Part shown: positions 1 to 9,019 of the stretch, one piece after another
Position numbering within the stretch: the first letter of the stretch is position 1
Layout: every line of letters starts with the position of its first letter
From: Nitrososphaerota archaeon
GTDB taxonomy: Archaea > Thermoproteota > Nitrososphaeria > Nitrososphaerales > Gagatemarchaeaceae
Assembly (NCBI GenBank): GCA_028867035.1
Contig: JAGWHB010000004.1
Location: 186,001-250,000 of the forward strand
DNA: 64,000 nt
Direction of reading: 5' to 3'
The notes under the pieces: generated by a model
Told to the model about the DNA's origin: nothing
The model's database searches: none
What the model saw: only the letters and a program-made list of their open reading frames with translations
Program-made: the position numbers and the translations under genes

Positions 1-30
1 GTCCACTGGTGTCGCTGACCGTGACCCAAT

Positions 31-735
31 CTACGCCTGGGCCAGGGCTACCATGGCCTCGGCGAGTTCGTCGGGCTTTGTGACCATCGGCCAATGCCCG
101 GAATCTATGACCCTGTGGGGCCCGTCGAGCTTGCCCCACTTTCCTGCGACTATCTCGTCGACGGGGTCTCCGCTCTTGGTGCAGAAGATGTAGGCGCTCT
201 TTATCGAATCGAACCTCTCCGAGAGGGTGATGGGGTCGTTCGCTGGCTTCTGGGGCCAAGGAGTCCCCTTCGATAGCATCCATGCCCTGTCTCCCCCCTG
301 CACGTCGATCCCGATGGCGTCGATGATCCGTTCAGTGAGCGGGATGGCGAAGCTCCCGGCGGGCGGCGCCCCGAATTCCTTGGTCGGGTCGAAGCGTCCC
401 TGAGGCGTCCTCACCTTCTCAGGGCGGAATGCATCCAAATACAGGATGAGCTTCACCTTCTCCGGAAGCCGGTCCGCCACCGGTGCGACTACTTTCCCCG
501 CGAAGCTGTGCCCCACAAGGACGAAGTCGTCGAGGTCGTTGTACTCTATCACATTCAGAACATCCTGTATCGAGGTTTCGATGCCCATGTCCTTCGAAGC
601 CAGATGGACCCTTTCACCCATCCCCGTCAGCGTGACCGGATACGCAGAATGGCCGCCCTTCTCGAACAATGGGACTACCCTCTTCCACGCCCAGGCCCCC
701 AGCCACGCGCCTGGGACCAAGACGAATTCAGTCAA
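31..735 (-). CDS. Alpha/beta hydrolase, plant-methylesterase/hydroxynitrile-lyase-like
   Basis: A 234-residue single-domain alpha/beta hydrolase, probably a cytosolic esterase; the substrate cannot be read from the sequence. The start (FVLVPGAWLGAWAW) gives the first strand and oxyanion region. The nucleophile elbow is GHSFAG with Ser77, and His214 lies in SGHWPMVTKPDEL near the C-terminus; Asp190 is a candidate acid. The FVLVPGAWxGAWxW opening and GHSFxG elbow resemble the methylesterase/hydroxynitrile-lyase/EstC family. It is transcribed away from the guaBA operon, and the roughly 160-bp gap at 736-894 is shared upstream DNA. The family call is firm, the reaction is not. Confidence 0.85.
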   Translation of the reverse strand: MTEFVLVPGAWLGAWAWKRVVPLFEKGGHSAYPVTLTGMGERVHLASKDMGIETSIQDVLNVIEYNDLDDFVLVGHSFAGKVVAPVADRLPEKVKLILYLDAFRPEKVRTPQGRFDPTKEFGAPPAGSFAIPLTERIIDAIGIDVQGGDRAWMLSKGTPWPQKPANDPITLSERFDSIKSAYIFCTKSGDPVDEIVAGKWGKLDGPHRVIDSGHWPMVTKPDELAEAMVALAQA

Positions 736-894
736 TGGCGGATTGTGATTGTGGTCGATATAAAAGCCAAGCCGGGGGTCGACGTCCCATCGAGGGAGAG
801 GACAGCGAAAGTGTCCCCGGCGAGGTCAACTAAGCGCGACCTGAGCGAGGCTTGATATACCTGAGAAGAATCCCCATTTCGGCAAGGCCTCCCC

Positions 895-1998
895 TTGCCA
901 AGCAGCTTCCTTTCGAAACTAAGTTCAGCCCGGAGCGTCTTCACTTTCAGAGATTTCATACTCCTCCCGGGCAGGAGCGAAGTCGAGCCCAGCGGGATAG
1001 ATCTGTCGTCAAGGCTCACGAAGAGGATCAAGGTTAGGGTGCCACTGGTCTCCTCGCCGATGGATACGGTCACGGAGTGGAGGCTCGCCCTGGAGATGGC
1101 GAAGTTGGGCGGGGCGGGGGCCATACACAGGAACATGCCCATAGACGACCAGGTGAGCCAGGCGAAGAAGGTCAAGGCCGCCAGGGTCGACGCCTTGAGC
1201 ACTGATGAGAAGGGAAGGCCCCTGGTCGGGGCGTCCGTGTCTCCACTCGACAGGGAAAGGTGCCTCGCGCTCGACAAGACTGTCGATTTCTTGGTCGCGG
1301 ACGTCGCCCACTTCCACACATCGAAGGTCATGGACGCCGCCAGGAAGGTCATCCCAGACCTGAGCGCTGACTTCATAGTCGGCAACATCGGCACGCAGAA
1401 GGCTGTCTTCGACATCGTGGACGAGCTTCCGCGCGTCGACGGGTTCAGGGCAGGGATAGGCTCCGGTTCGATTTGTATCACTTCAGAGGTCACGCGGGTT
1501 GGCGCTCCGACCCTCTTCGCCGTGGCGGAGGTCGCCAGCGCCCTCGAAGAGAGAAGGCTTGAGATCCCTGTCATAGCCGATGGAGGCATAAGGGGGCCGG
1601 GGGACGCTGCATTGGCATTCGCAGCCGGTGCTTCGACGGCGATGCTCGGGTCGATGCTGGCCGGGACCGACGAGGCGCCGAGCAAGACAATCGTGAGAGG
1701 AGGGAGGAAGTTCAAGACACACAGGGGGATGGCGAGCGCAGCCGCCCGCAGGGTGAGGTTCGCCATCGACAGGTACAGCGTCCCAGCCAAGGGCCTGGAC
1801 GAAGGGGTCGAGGCGTACGTCCCCTACGTCGGGAAGGCTGAAGGGGTCGTGGCCATGATGGAAAACGGGCTGAAGGCTGCGTTCGGTTACGCTGGAGCGG
1901 CCGGGGTCGGAGACATGTGGAAGAAAGCGACCTTCGGCTCCGTGAGCGCCGTCGGGTCGACGGAGCTGGGCTCGCATTCTCTGGAGATCAAAAAGTGA
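895..1998 (+). CDS. guaB: IMP dehydrogenase (GuaB) lacking CBS domains
   Basis: Oxidises IMP to XMP with NAD, the first committed step of GMP synthesis. The 367-residue protein is a bare IMPDH/GMP-reductase TIM barrel. The catalytic loop GSGSICITSEVTRVG carries Cys194, and an IADGGIR phosphate-binding motif follows. The regulatory CBS pair found in most bacterial IMPDHs, normally inserted near residue 100, is absent: the chain runs directly from AARVDAL to GRPLVGAS. The start is a TTG; a TATA-like TTGATATACC lies at 853-862. The stop overlaps the start of guaA by one base (TGATG), so the two are a translationally coupled operon, which favours IMPDH over GMP reductase. Confidence 0.87.
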   Translation: MPSSFLSKLSSARSVFTFRDFILLPGRSEVEPSGIDLSSRLTKRIKVRVPLVSSPMDTVTEWRLALEMAKLGGAGAIHRNMPIDDQVSQAKKVKAARVDALSTDEKGRPLVGASVSPLDRERCLALDKTVDFLVADVAHFHTSKVMDAARKVIPDLSADFIVGNIGTQKAVFDIVDELPRVDGFRAGIGSGSICITSEVTRVGAPTLFAVAEVASALEERRLEIPVIADGGIRGPGDAALAFAAGASTAMLGSMLAGTDEAPSKTIVRGGRKFKTHRGMASAAARRVRFAIDRYSVPAKGLDEGVEAYVPYVGKAEGVVAMMENGLKAAFGYAGAAGVGDMWKKATFGSVSAVGSTELGSHSLEIKK

Positions 1999-3542
1999 TG
2001 GAGCACGAGCTGGCGGGAGGGATAGCTGTCCTCGACTTCGGGGGGCAGTATGCGCACCTGATCTGCAGGAGGATAAGGGCGCTCGGCGTGTATTCGGCCC
2101 TCGTCCCCCACGACACCCCGCTTGCCCAGCTGGAGAGGATGAAGGTGGCAGGGGTGGTGCTTTCAGGGGGCCCTGCAAGCGTGTACTCGGAGAGGGCGCC
2201 GGCGGCCGACCCCGAGTTATTCGAAGGCGAGCTGCCGATGCTTGGCATCTGCTACGGCTACCAGCTCATGGTCAGGGCCCACGGCGGGGAGGTCGCGAGG
2301 GCGGACCGCAGGGAGTACGGGAGGGCGAGCGTCAAGGTGATGGAGGGAGGAGGGCTCTTCGACGGCCTGGGCGCCGAAAAGATAGTCTGTTGGATGAGCC
2401 ACTCTGACTCGCCCGTCAGGATACCGTCGACCATGCAGGTGCTGGCCGCAAGCGAGAGCTCCCCCTATGCGGCGGTAAAGCTGTCGGGCTCGCCGCAGTT
2501 CGGGGTGCAGTTCCATCCGGAAGTCTCCCACACCGAGAAGGGGCAGGCCGTGCTGTCGAACTTCATCTTCGGAATCTGCCGGGCGGAGAAGAAGTGGAGC
2601 ATGGAGGAGTTCATGCGCACCTCCGTCGAGTCGCTTTCGAAGCTCGAAGGGAGGGTGCTGTGCGCTGTCTCCGGCGGAGTGGACTCGTCTGTGACCGCGG
2701 CCCTGCTGCACAGGGCGGTGAGGAACAGGCTCCGGAGCGTGTTCATCGACACGGGACTCCTGAGGGAGGGCGAAGCGGAAAGGGTAAGGAGGTTCCTCGG
2801 CCAGGAACTCGGGGTGAACGTGGCGGTGGTGGACGCATCGGAGCGCTTCCTCACCGGCCTGGAGGGGGTGCGCGACCCGGAGCAGAAGAGGAAGATAGTG
2901 GGGAAGACGTTTGCGGATGTTTTCGAGGAGTTTGCAAGGGACGAGGGCCCCTTCGCCTATCTCGCCCAGGGGACCCTGTACCCCGACGTGATAGAAAGCG
3001 GGAGGTCCACGGGGCCCGCGTCTGTGATCAAGACCCACCACAACGTCGGCGGGCTACCATCGGATATCTCCATGAAGGTGGTCGAGCCGCTGCGCGAGCT
3101 CTACAAGGACGAGGTCAGAGAGCTGGGGTCACTGATGGGGCTGCCCAAGGGCGTGGTCGACCGGCACCCTTTCCCCGGGCCGGGGCTGGCGGTGAGGGTG
3201 ATCGGGGAGGTGACGAGGGAGAAGCTGAGGATCTGCAGGGAATCGAGCCGCATCGTCGAGAAAGTCCTCGAGGAGGAGGGGCTCTATGGCAGGGTGTGGC
3301 AGGCGTTCGCGTACGTGGGGGACGATGAAGTGACGGGCGTGCTTGGAGACGAGAGGAAGCTCGGGCGGCAGGTGACGGTGAAGGTGGTCGAGTCGGTGGA
3401 CGCCATGACAGCGGACTGGAGCAGGCTGGACCCGAGGGTCCTCGAGCGCATCTCCAGCGCCATCACGAACGAGGTGAGCGGCGTCGTCGCTGTCGCCTAC
3501 TCTATCTCATCCAAGCCTCCCGCTACCATAGAGCCCCAGTGA
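1998..3542 (+). CDS. guaA: GMP synthase (glutamine-hydrolysing), single-chain
   Basis: Converts XMP to GMP using ATP and glutamine. The N-terminal class I glutamine amidotransferase domain (about residues 8-195) has the nucleophile elbow GICYGYQ with Cys85 and a FHPEVSHT His/Glu pair. The C-terminal ATP-pyrophosphatase domain has the P-loop SGGVDSSV, and the dimerisation domain ends the chain (KPPATIEPQ). I start it at the ATG at 1998, which gives 514 residues and a conserved opening (GGIAVLDFGGQYAHL); an open frame continues 27 codons upstream but would lie inside guaB. Both domains are in one chain, whereas many euryarchaea split them. The stop overlaps the next gene by 4 nt (GTGA). Confidence 0.95.
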   Translation: MEHELAGGIAVLDFGGQYAHLICRRIRALGVYSALVPHDTPLAQLERMKVAGVVLSGGPASVYSERAPAADPELFEGELPMLGICYGYQLMVRAHGGEVARADRREYGRASVKVMEGGGLFDGLGAEKIVCWMSHSDSPVRIPSTMQVLAASESSPYAAVKLSGSPQFGVQFHPEVSHTEKGQAVLSNFIFGICRAEKKWSMEEFMRTSVESLSKLEGRVLCAVSGGVDSSVTAALLHRAVRNRLRSVFIDTGLLREGEAERVRRFLGQELGVNVAVVDASERFLTGLEGVRDPEQKRKIVGKTFADVFEEFARDEGPFAYLAQGTLYPDVIESGRSTGPASVIKTHHNVGGLPSDISMKVVEPLRELYKDEVRELGSLMGLPKGVVDRHPFPGPGLAVRVIGEVTREKLRICRESSRIVEKVLEEEGLYGRVWQAFAYVGDDEVTGVLGDERKLGRQVTVKVVESVDAMTADWSRLDPRVLERISSAITNEVSGVVAVAYSISSKPPATIEPQ

Positions 3543-4531
3543 TACCAGTGGGGACCATACGCCCTTCGACGAAGCTCGCCGAGCTCCACGTCCATCTGGG
3601 AGGGTCCGTGGACCCTGCCGTGATGTGGGAGATAGCTCACGCCCAGGGGATCAGGCTCCCCACCAAGGACTATTGGAAGTTCGTTGACCTGGTCACAGTC
3701 GACTCGGTCAAGAAGAAGGCGTTCGAGGACTACCTGTCACTTTTCAGGTGGACAGAGCTGATACAGTCGAGCCCGCTGGCCATCGAGAGGTCGGTCTACC
3801 AGACAATCGCCGGGGCATACAGGAAGAACAACATCACGCTCCTCGAGCTCCGCTTCAATCCGATGAAGAGGAATAGGGGTGGGGAGCAGGACCTCGACCA
3901 GATCATGATGGCGGCGGTCAGGGGCATCGACAGGGCGTCCCTCGAATACCCGGTCAGGACAGGGCTGATCGTCTGCCTGGACAGGACGTTCGACCGAAGG
4001 CAGAACGAGATACTCCTCGACAAAGCGGTCCTGTTCTCGAACAGGGGCGTGGTGGGGATCGACATGGCGGGGCCAGCCAGCCCGGGCTTCAGATACTCTG
4101 ACTACGCCGCGACTTTCAGGCGGGCGAGGAAGGAGGGCCTGGGCCTTACTGTCCATGCCGGCGAAGACGAGGGGCCCGAATCTGTGAAGGAGGTCATGAG
4201 GCACCTCGACCCGGACAGGATCGGCCACGGTGTCAGGGCAGCGGAGGACCCGAAGACCCTGAGGCTGATCGCGAAGGAGGGGGTGGTCCTCGAGACCTGC
4301 CCTACCTCGAACCTAAACACGGGGGTACTGAAGGGCGTCGCTGAGATGAGGAGGGTGTTCAGTGCTCTGAAGGAGAGTGGGGTGAAGTTCACGATAAACA
4401 CGGACGGGCCGGAGATGCTGAAGACAAACCTCAGGGGGGAGATAGACTTCCTTCTGGACAATGGGGTGCTCGCCGCCTCCGATGTCATGGAAGCCAACCG
4501 TGCCGCGTTCGGGGCGACCTTCGTCAGGTGA
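3539..4531 (+). CDS. add: Adenosine deaminase-like amidohydrolase
   Basis: Predicted zinc amidohydrolase that deaminates adenosine (or adenine or a related purine), feeding the purine pool. The 330 residues have the metal-binding ELHVHLGG (His17, His19), the LTVHAGED motif (His plus catalytic Glu region), RIGHGVRA and the late TINTDGP with the metal-ligand Asp; these are the canonical ADA-family motifs in order. The GTG start overlaps the guaA stop by 4 nt, so it belongs to a guaB-guaA-add purine salvage operon. Adenosine versus adenine specificity cannot be decided from the sequence alone. Confidence 0.88.
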   Translation: MIPVGTIRPSTKLAELHVHLGGSVDPAVMWEIAHAQGIRLPTKDYWKFVDLVTVDSVKKKAFEDYLSLFRWTELIQSSPLAIERSVYQTIAGAYRKNNITLLELRFNPMKRNRGGEQDLDQIMMAAVRGIDRASLEYPVRTGLIVCLDRTFDRRQNEILLDKAVLFSNRGVVGIDMAGPASPGFRYSDYAATFRRARKEGLGLTVHAGEDEGPESVKEVMRHLDPDRIGHGVRAAEDPKTLRLIAKEGVVLETCPTSNLNTGVLKGVAEMRRVFSALKESGVKFTINTDGPEMLKTNLRGEIDFLLDNGVLAASDVMEANRAAFGATFVR

Positions 4532-4597
4532 GAGTCGGCCGATGAAAGGAAAAATCTATCCGTGCTTTGGAACCCAAGGGGCGAGGGGAATAGAGCG

Positions 4598-5203
4598 ATG
4601 CCTGTGAAGAATTTCTCGGTTCAGGAGTTCGGGACCCCGGCGTGGCCGGACTTCGCAGAGCTTGTCGAGAAGCACCACGGGATATGGGGCGGGTGCTGGT
4701 GCGTCGCGTTCCACCACAAGAATGGCCATGGGAACGGAAGTGTCGCCCTCAACAGGGCGGAGAAGGAGAGCTTGGTCAGGGCGGGTCAGGCCCATGCTGC
4801 GCTTGTCTACGACGGGGAGCGCCTGGTGGGCTGGTGCCAGTTCGGTCCGCCCGGCGAGCTCCCGGCTCGGATGACGGCATACGGCAGGCTCGGGGTGGCT
4901 CTCCCTGACTGGAGGATCACCTGCTTCTTCGTCGACCGTGACCACAGGAAGGAGGGGGTCGCGAAGGCGGGGCTGGAAGGCGCACTCCGGATCATCGCCG
5001 AGAGGGGCGGGGGGACCGTCGACGGCTATCCGACAGTCACTCGGGGGAAAACAACGTCGAACTCGTTCCTGTGGAGCGGCACTTCCACGATGTTCGAGGG
5101 AGCGGGGTTCAAGCGGATCGGGATCCTCGGCAAGAGCAAATGGATGATGAGAAAGACAGTCAGACCCCGAGCTCGCCGCGTAGGTGCCGTTTCTCTGAAG
5201 TAG
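4598..5203 (+). CDS. GNAT-family N-acetyltransferase
   Basis: A roughly 201-residue acetyl-CoA-dependent acyltransferase of unknown substrate. The core shows HAALVYDGERLVGWCQFG (strand 4 region), then ITCFFVDRDHRKEGVAKAGLEGAL, which matches motif A with the pyrophosphate-binding R/K-x-x-G-x-A pattern, then a FEGAGFKRIG motif near the C-terminus. I prefer the ATG at 4598, preceded by a purine-rich GAGGGGAATAGAG, to an in-frame GTG at 4562. It is monocistronic by spacing: the deaminase ends 66 bp upstream. Confidence 0.75.
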   Translation: MPVKNFSVQEFGTPAWPDFAELVEKHHGIWGGCWCVAFHHKNGHGNGSVALNRAEKESLVRAGQAHAALVYDGERLVGWCQFGPPGELPARMTAYGRLGVALPDWRITCFFVDRDHRKEGVAKAGLEGALRIIAERGGGTVDGYPTVTRGKTTSNSFLWSGTSTMFEGAGFKRIGILGKSKWMMRKTVRPRARRVGAVSLK

Positions 5204-5215
5204 GAAAGGAAAGGT

Positions 5216-5971
5216 TTGATAGGCGTTTCGCGAGGCGGAGCAAAGTTGGAGCCCGCGGAGAAGGAGATTGCCGTCGGTGAATACACCGTAAACTACGCCT
5301 CAGCAGGAAACGGCGAGCCCCTGCTCCTCCTACATGGCAGTGAGCCCCTCGAGACCTGGCGCGTCTGGGAGCCTATCCTCCCCCTTTCCGACACAAGAAG
5401 GCTGATCGTCCCGGACCTCCTGGGCCACGGCAGGTCGACAAGGCCGGCGGAGACGCCGGACCACAGGGAGCAGGCGAGGATGCTCAAGGATTTTCTGGAC
5501 AAGCTCGGTGTCCACAGGGTAGGACTCATGGGGAGCGGCTGGGGAGGGCAGGTCGCCCTTGAGCTAGCCCTCGAGTGGCCCGAAGGCATCACCTCCATAG
5601 TGTTGGTGGCCAGCGCCTACGACAAGGACCAGCTCCCGAGGTTGCAGAAGTTGCGGAAGCCCACGCTGATAATCTACGCCGAGGACGACATGGTCACGCA
5701 GCTCAAGGGGGGGTACCTCCTCCGGGACGCCATAGGGACTTCGAGGCTCGAGGTGCTCGACCCGGTGGCGAGGGACCCGAGGTACGACTTCAGGATGTCC
5801 CACAGGCTGCAGCAGTTCCGCGCGCCCCAGGTCCTCCAGCTGGCAAGGCTGTTCCTGTCCAAGCCGGAGGAGATGCTGGCAGAGCCGCCTGAAATGGAGA
5901 ACGAACTGCGAGGGATGGCGCTCAGAAAGAAGGAAGAAAAGCCAGACCCAGGTTCTACCGAGAAGCCATAG
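5216..5971 (+). CDS. Alpha/beta-hydrolase-fold protein without the catalytic serine
   Basis: Clear alpha/beta hydrolase fold (LLLLHGSEPLETW oxyanion region; VPDLLGHGRSTRP), 251 residues as drawn. Where active relatives have G-x-S-x-G, this protein reads MGSGWGG (residues 105-111), so the nucleophile position is Gly108 with a serine one residue early. No usual late G-H-x(4)-E-x-P histidine motif is visible. It may be a non-catalytic homologue or use different chemistry. The TTG at 5216 overlaps a TATA-like TTTGATAG; a TTG at 5246, about 26 bp downstream of that box, is an equally good leaderless start. The 3' end overlaps the convergent rps7 by 17 bp. Confidence 0.78.
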   Translation: MIGVSRGGAKLEPAEKEIAVGEYTVNYASAGNGEPLLLLHGSEPLETWRVWEPILPLSDTRRLIVPDLLGHGRSTRPAETPDHREQARMLKDFLDKLGVHRVGLMGSGWGGQVALELALEWPEGITSIVLVASAYDKDQLPRLQKLRKPTLIIYAEDDMVTQLKGGYLLRDAIGTSRLEVLDPVARDPRYDFRMSHRLQQFRAPQVLQLARLFLSKPEEMLAEPPEMENELRGMALRKKEEKPDPGSTEKP

Positions 5972-6566
5972 CGACGCGTTCCTGCTCGTTCTTCTTCTTG
6001 ACCGCGTAGCTGTTCGCGTCACCGGCAGCTGCCTGAATTATCTCGTCCGCCAGCACCTCTTCGACGGTCTTCGGGGAGTTGAAGGCCGAGTCCCTCACTC
6101 CTTCTGAAATAAAGCGCAGCGCGAGGTCGACCCGCCTGACTGGGGAGATGTCGACTGACTGGTGGTACACCACACCGCCGTAGCTCAGCCTCGTGGTGTC
6201 CTCGTTGGGGGAAGCGTTCTCGATGGCCTTGACCAGCTGCTGGACAGGGTTCTGACCGGTCCTCAGCTCGATTATCGCGAAAGCGGTCTTGACTATGCTC
6301 AGCGACTTCTGCTTCTTGCCTCCCATGCGGCCGGTGTTCTTCGCGTACTTCTTGCCGAAGTGCATGATTTCGTTGACGAGCCTCTCGACTATGTTGACCC
6401 TGGTCTTCCCGAACTTCTTGTGCTCGTGCCTCCCCCCGGAGTGGGGGATGAGCATCGGCTTCAGGTTGATGACAGTCTGGAGGCCCGGGTCGGACAGCGT
6501 CACGCCGGTGAGGTCCCACCTCTCCCACAGGAGGAGGTTCGGATATTCCAGGGACTGCTTGCTCAT
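5955..6566 (-). CDS. rps7: Small ribosomal subunit protein uS7
   Basis: Binds the 3' major domain of 16S rRNA and nucleates assembly of the small-subunit head. The 203-residue length and sequence (LIPHSGGRHEHKKFGK, NIVERLVNEIMHFGKK, PVRRVDLALRFISEGVRD) are those of archaeal uS7, with a C-terminal lysine-rich tail. It is the last gene of the rpoH-to-rps7 cluster, 2 bp after rps12, as in other archaea. It converges on and overlaps the end of the preceding plus-strand hydrolase gene. Confidence 0.96.
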   Translation of the reverse strand: MSKQSLEYPNLLLWERWDLTGVTLSDPGLQTVINLKPMLIPHSGGRHEHKKFGKTRVNIVERLVNEIMHFGKKYAKNTGRMGGKKQKSLSIVKTAFAIIELRTGQNPVQQLVKAIENASPNEDTTRLSYGGVVYHQSVDISPVRRVDLALRFISEGVRDSAFNSPKTVEEVLADEIIQAAAGDANSYAVKKKNEQERVAMASR

Positions 6567-6568
6567 GG

Positions 6569-8530
6569 CTATCTCCTCGGCTTCTCCTTGCGGCCGTATA
6601 CGAGCTCGTTGAGCGACACGCCGTTGACCTTGAAGATCGTCCAGCGGACCCCGGGGATGTCCCCCATTGCCCTCTTCATGGACCCACCAATCCCCTGGAG
6701 CATCACCTCGTCGTGCTCGTCGACGAAGTTCAGCGCGCCGTCGCCGGGGAGGAAGGCAGTAACCTGCTTGCCGTTCTTAACTATCTGCACGCGGCAGCAG
6801 TTACCCGTGAGGATCCCGTTCGCGAAGAAGTTGTGGCTCGTGTGATTTACCGTAACATCCTGCAGAGCTGCATGTCTCTGGAGCTTCCTGATCTTTGCGA
6901 CCTCCTCCCAAATGAGACCGTTTCGCGGGAGGTTCGAAACGTGAGGAACTATCCAAGAATCAAAGTCGGTGCCGGCCTCCGTCGTGTAGAGGGAATCTGT
7001 CGTCTTTACACCATGCCAGAGCCAACGATTTACGTTGAAAGTCTTGATCCAGGTGTACCCCTCATGCCTTAGGCTTTGGGCTATTTCCCTGTACGATAGG
7101 CCATGCTTTCGTAACTCGATTGCCCTTAGGTATGCCTTCTTCGTGAGCTCCATTCTATGCAGTTTCATAGACAGGAATCCATGAAGATAGCGTCCCATCG
7201 CTTCTCTGTCAGATTGGTATGCGTAACCAACCCTACCGTACAATGCCGCTAGATTCCTGATGTTCGAAGCGATGTAGACTAGGATTTTGTAACTCTTCCG
7301 CCCATCCTTCCTGTAGGCAGACGGGGATACCCTTGAACTCGAAATCGAAATGCCGAGAGTCTGGAGCATCGTCACGATATCATCGACGAACCCCAGGCCG
7401 CTCTCCAGTGATTCTGAGACTTTGCTTACAGAGAACGATGGAGGGGAAATTGTGCCACCGATGAACCTCGGCTTATCCAATTCACTTCCAAAGTAGGAAG
7501 CGAGGAACTCGGCCTTGACCCAGTCAGGGGAGCGGATCAGCCATCCAGGAACACTGTATTGGGCGACTGTCTTCTCGCCTACTGGCGCGCCGAGGCTCCT
7601 CAGCAGGGTGAAGAGGACGATTGAGCTCGTCGAGACAACATCGTAAGAACCAGATATGACACGCTGGCCCGCATCGGTGGTGACCACGCTGGTGGCTGTG
7701 CCGTGATACTGCGGTGATACATGGAATCCGACCGATTCCAAATCTGAAGCAATCGTCTTCAGGTCCGACGGATCGCCTGAGGCAATGAATTTTCCACCGA
7801 ATCCTGTCCCACTTCGCGAGTAGCTCAGTGTGCCGTCCCCGAAGGCGTGTCCCAGGAGCCTGACTAGGATCTGTAACTTTGGATTGTCATAGCGGAGAGG
7901 AAGAAGCCCCAGCCTCTTGAGTTCCGAGACTATCCTTTGAGCGTTGGATTTCGGAGGAACTGCCCTTTCGATGGCCCTCTGGTCGATGATCACAGATGTT
8001 TTGCGCTTGATTGGGACCGGATCTCCTGGGAGCACCACGAGCTTGTCTCCTGGCTTTAGATTCCGCGTCTCCACGACTCCCTTGGAAGTGTAGATTGGGT
8101 GGTCCCCGCTCGCAACAAGCTTCCTTCCTGATTCCGTTTCTAACTCGTAAGTGCCTACCTTTCGTGCTTCTGTCGCTTTTAGTTCGAAGTGGTCGTAGGC
8201 GCCGGCCGATTCGACAGCATAGTTCTGCAGGTTGAAGAAAGAGACGTCCTGAGGTCGCTTCAAGCTCTCCATGGTGACAAAGTTGTTCCTCCCAACGTGG
8301 ACCCGTGTACTTGGGATCACACACTTCCGGATGGCCGAGTTGGGCTGTTTGGACTCCACCCCTACCTTCTCGAGGACGATGCCCCTCGCCTGGGGCGCCC
8401 CTTCGAGGGGGTCGGACTTGTAGTCGAGGCCTAGCTTGCGCCTCTTGTACCATTTGTTGGACCAGCGGAGCCGTTGGCGCTTCTGAGAGACCTGCCTTGC
8501 AGCGAACTCTCCGCGGGGTGAGCCTGTCAT
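6569..8530 (-). CDS. rps12: Small ribosomal subunit protein uS12 precursor containing an intein
   Basis: The reading frame is 653 codons, but uS12 itself accounts for only 145. The N-extein is residues 1-69, ending QPNSAIRK. The C-extein is residues 578-653, starting [22 protein letters not shown]. Joined, they give an uninterrupted archaeal uS12 that includes the decoding-centre QPNSAIRK loop. Residues 70-577 are an in-frame intein (listed separately). Without splicing, no functional uS12 could form, so splicing activity is implied. It sits between nusA and rps7, the standard archaeal order. The ATG start at 8530 is supported by the extein length. Confidence 0.96.
   Translation of the reverse strand: MTGSPRGEFAARQVSQKRQRLRWSNKWYKRRKLGLDYKSDPLEGAPQARGIVLEKVGVESKQPNSAIRKCVIPSTRVHVGRNNFVTMESLKRPQDVSFFNLQNYAVESAGAYDHFELKATEARKVGTYELETESGRKLVASGDHPIYTSKGVVETRNLKPGDKLVVLPGDPVPIKRKTSVIIDQRAIERAVPPKSNAQRIVSELKRLGLLPLRYDNPKLQILVRLLGHAFGDGTLSYSRSGTGFGGKFIASGDPSDLKTIASDLESVGFHVSPQYHGTATSVVTTDAGQRVISGSYDVVSTSSIVLFTLLRSLGAPVGEKTVAQYSVPGWLIRSPDWVKAEFLASYFGSELDKPRFIGGTISPPSFSVSKVSESLESGLGFVDDIVTMLQTLGISISSSRVSPSAYRKDGRKSYKILVYIASNIRNLAALYGRVGYAYQSDREAMGRYLHGFLSMKLHRMELTKKAYLRAIELRKHGLSYREIAQSLRHEGYTWIKTFNVNRWLWHGVKTTDSLYTTEAGTDFDSWIVPHVSNLPRNGLIWEEVAKIRKLQRHAALQDVTVNHTSHNFFANGILTGNCCRVQIVKNGKQVTAFLPGDGALNFVDEHDEVMLQGIGGSMKRAMGDIPGVRWTIFKVNGVSLNELVYGRKEKPRR
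6800..8323 (-). mobile_element. Intein in uS12 with LAGLIDADG endonuclease and HTH
   Basis: A 508-residue intein, precursor residues 70-577. Splicing block A starts at Cys70 ([11 protein letters not shown]). Block B is [13 protein letters not shown], with His144 and Ser in place of the usual Thr. The C-terminal blocks are [12 protein letters not shown] followed by Cys+1. The penultimate residue is Gly576 rather than the usual His. The endonuclease has a first LAGLIDADG motif LLGHAFGDG (225-233, Asp232) and a weaker second one [10 protein letters not shown] (342-351, Glu350). A helix-turn-helix-like stretch lies at about 467-505 ([18 protein letters not shown]). GC is lower than in the host (48% in 7201-7260), pointing to recent arrival. 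Boundaries were checked at nucleotide level. Confidence 0.94.
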
Positions 8531-8568
8531 GTTTCAGACGCCGCCTTCACTCATCGTATTTAGAGCTT

Positions 8569-9012
8569 TCAAAGTTCCGAGGTGATCTGCACGTTGTTGA
8601 TGTCGAAGTAGCGCTTCGCCAGCAGCCTGATCTTCTCGGCGTTCTTCCCTCCGAGCCCCAGGACAGCCCCTTTCTTCCGCGAGTCGACGACCACGACGAC
8701 GCCTTTGGTCCCGTCCAACCTGTCGGAGACCCTGACCTCCTGGACGAACTTCGCCCCGAGGGTGTTCCTGACCAGCCCCTCGATGTCGTCGGCCCATTCA
8801 ACAACCTCGACGGGCCTCCTGACCGACCTCTCTATCTTCTTCACGGAGGCGCCGTCCTTCCCTATGGCCAGCCCCATCTGCCCCTGGGCTATGACGAAGA
8901 TCACCCTGTCCCTCTTCTCGTCTATCACGCAGTCGCGTGCTGTCGCACCCGTCATACCCTGGAACATTGACATCAGCGACAGCTCGTCGGAAGAAAGCTT
9001 GATCTCTGTCAT
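8569..9012 (-). CDS. nusA: Archaeal NusA-like transcription factor (two KH domains)
   Basis: A 147-residue RNA-binding protein that corresponds to the two KH domains of bacterial NusA, without the N-terminal polymerase-binding or S1 domains, as is usual in archaea. KH-type GxxG loops are visible at QGQMGLAIGKDGASVKKIER and KKGAVLGLGGKNAEKIRLL. It lies between rpl30e (7 bp upstream) and rps12, the standard archaeal location, and is presumably co-transcribed with the RNA polymerase genes. Confidence 0.93.
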   Translation of the reverse strand: MTEIKLSSDELSLMSMFQGMTGATARDCVIDEKRDRVIFVIAQGQMGLAIGKDGASVKKIERSVRRPVEVVEWADDIEGLVRNTLGAKFVQEVRVSDRLDGTKGVVVVVDSRKKGAVLGLGGKNAEKIRLLAKRYFDINNVQITSEL

Positions 9013-9019
9013 CGGCAGC

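Noticed and set aside
732-1790. Long 352-codon open frame on the minus strand
   Set aside because: It is antisense to guaB, has no recognisable domain, and reflects the GC-rich codon pattern of guaB.
2217-3041. 274-codon minus-strand frame
   Set aside because: Antisense shadow of guaA; composition (His/Pro/Arg-rich) is typical of frames opposite GC-rich genes.
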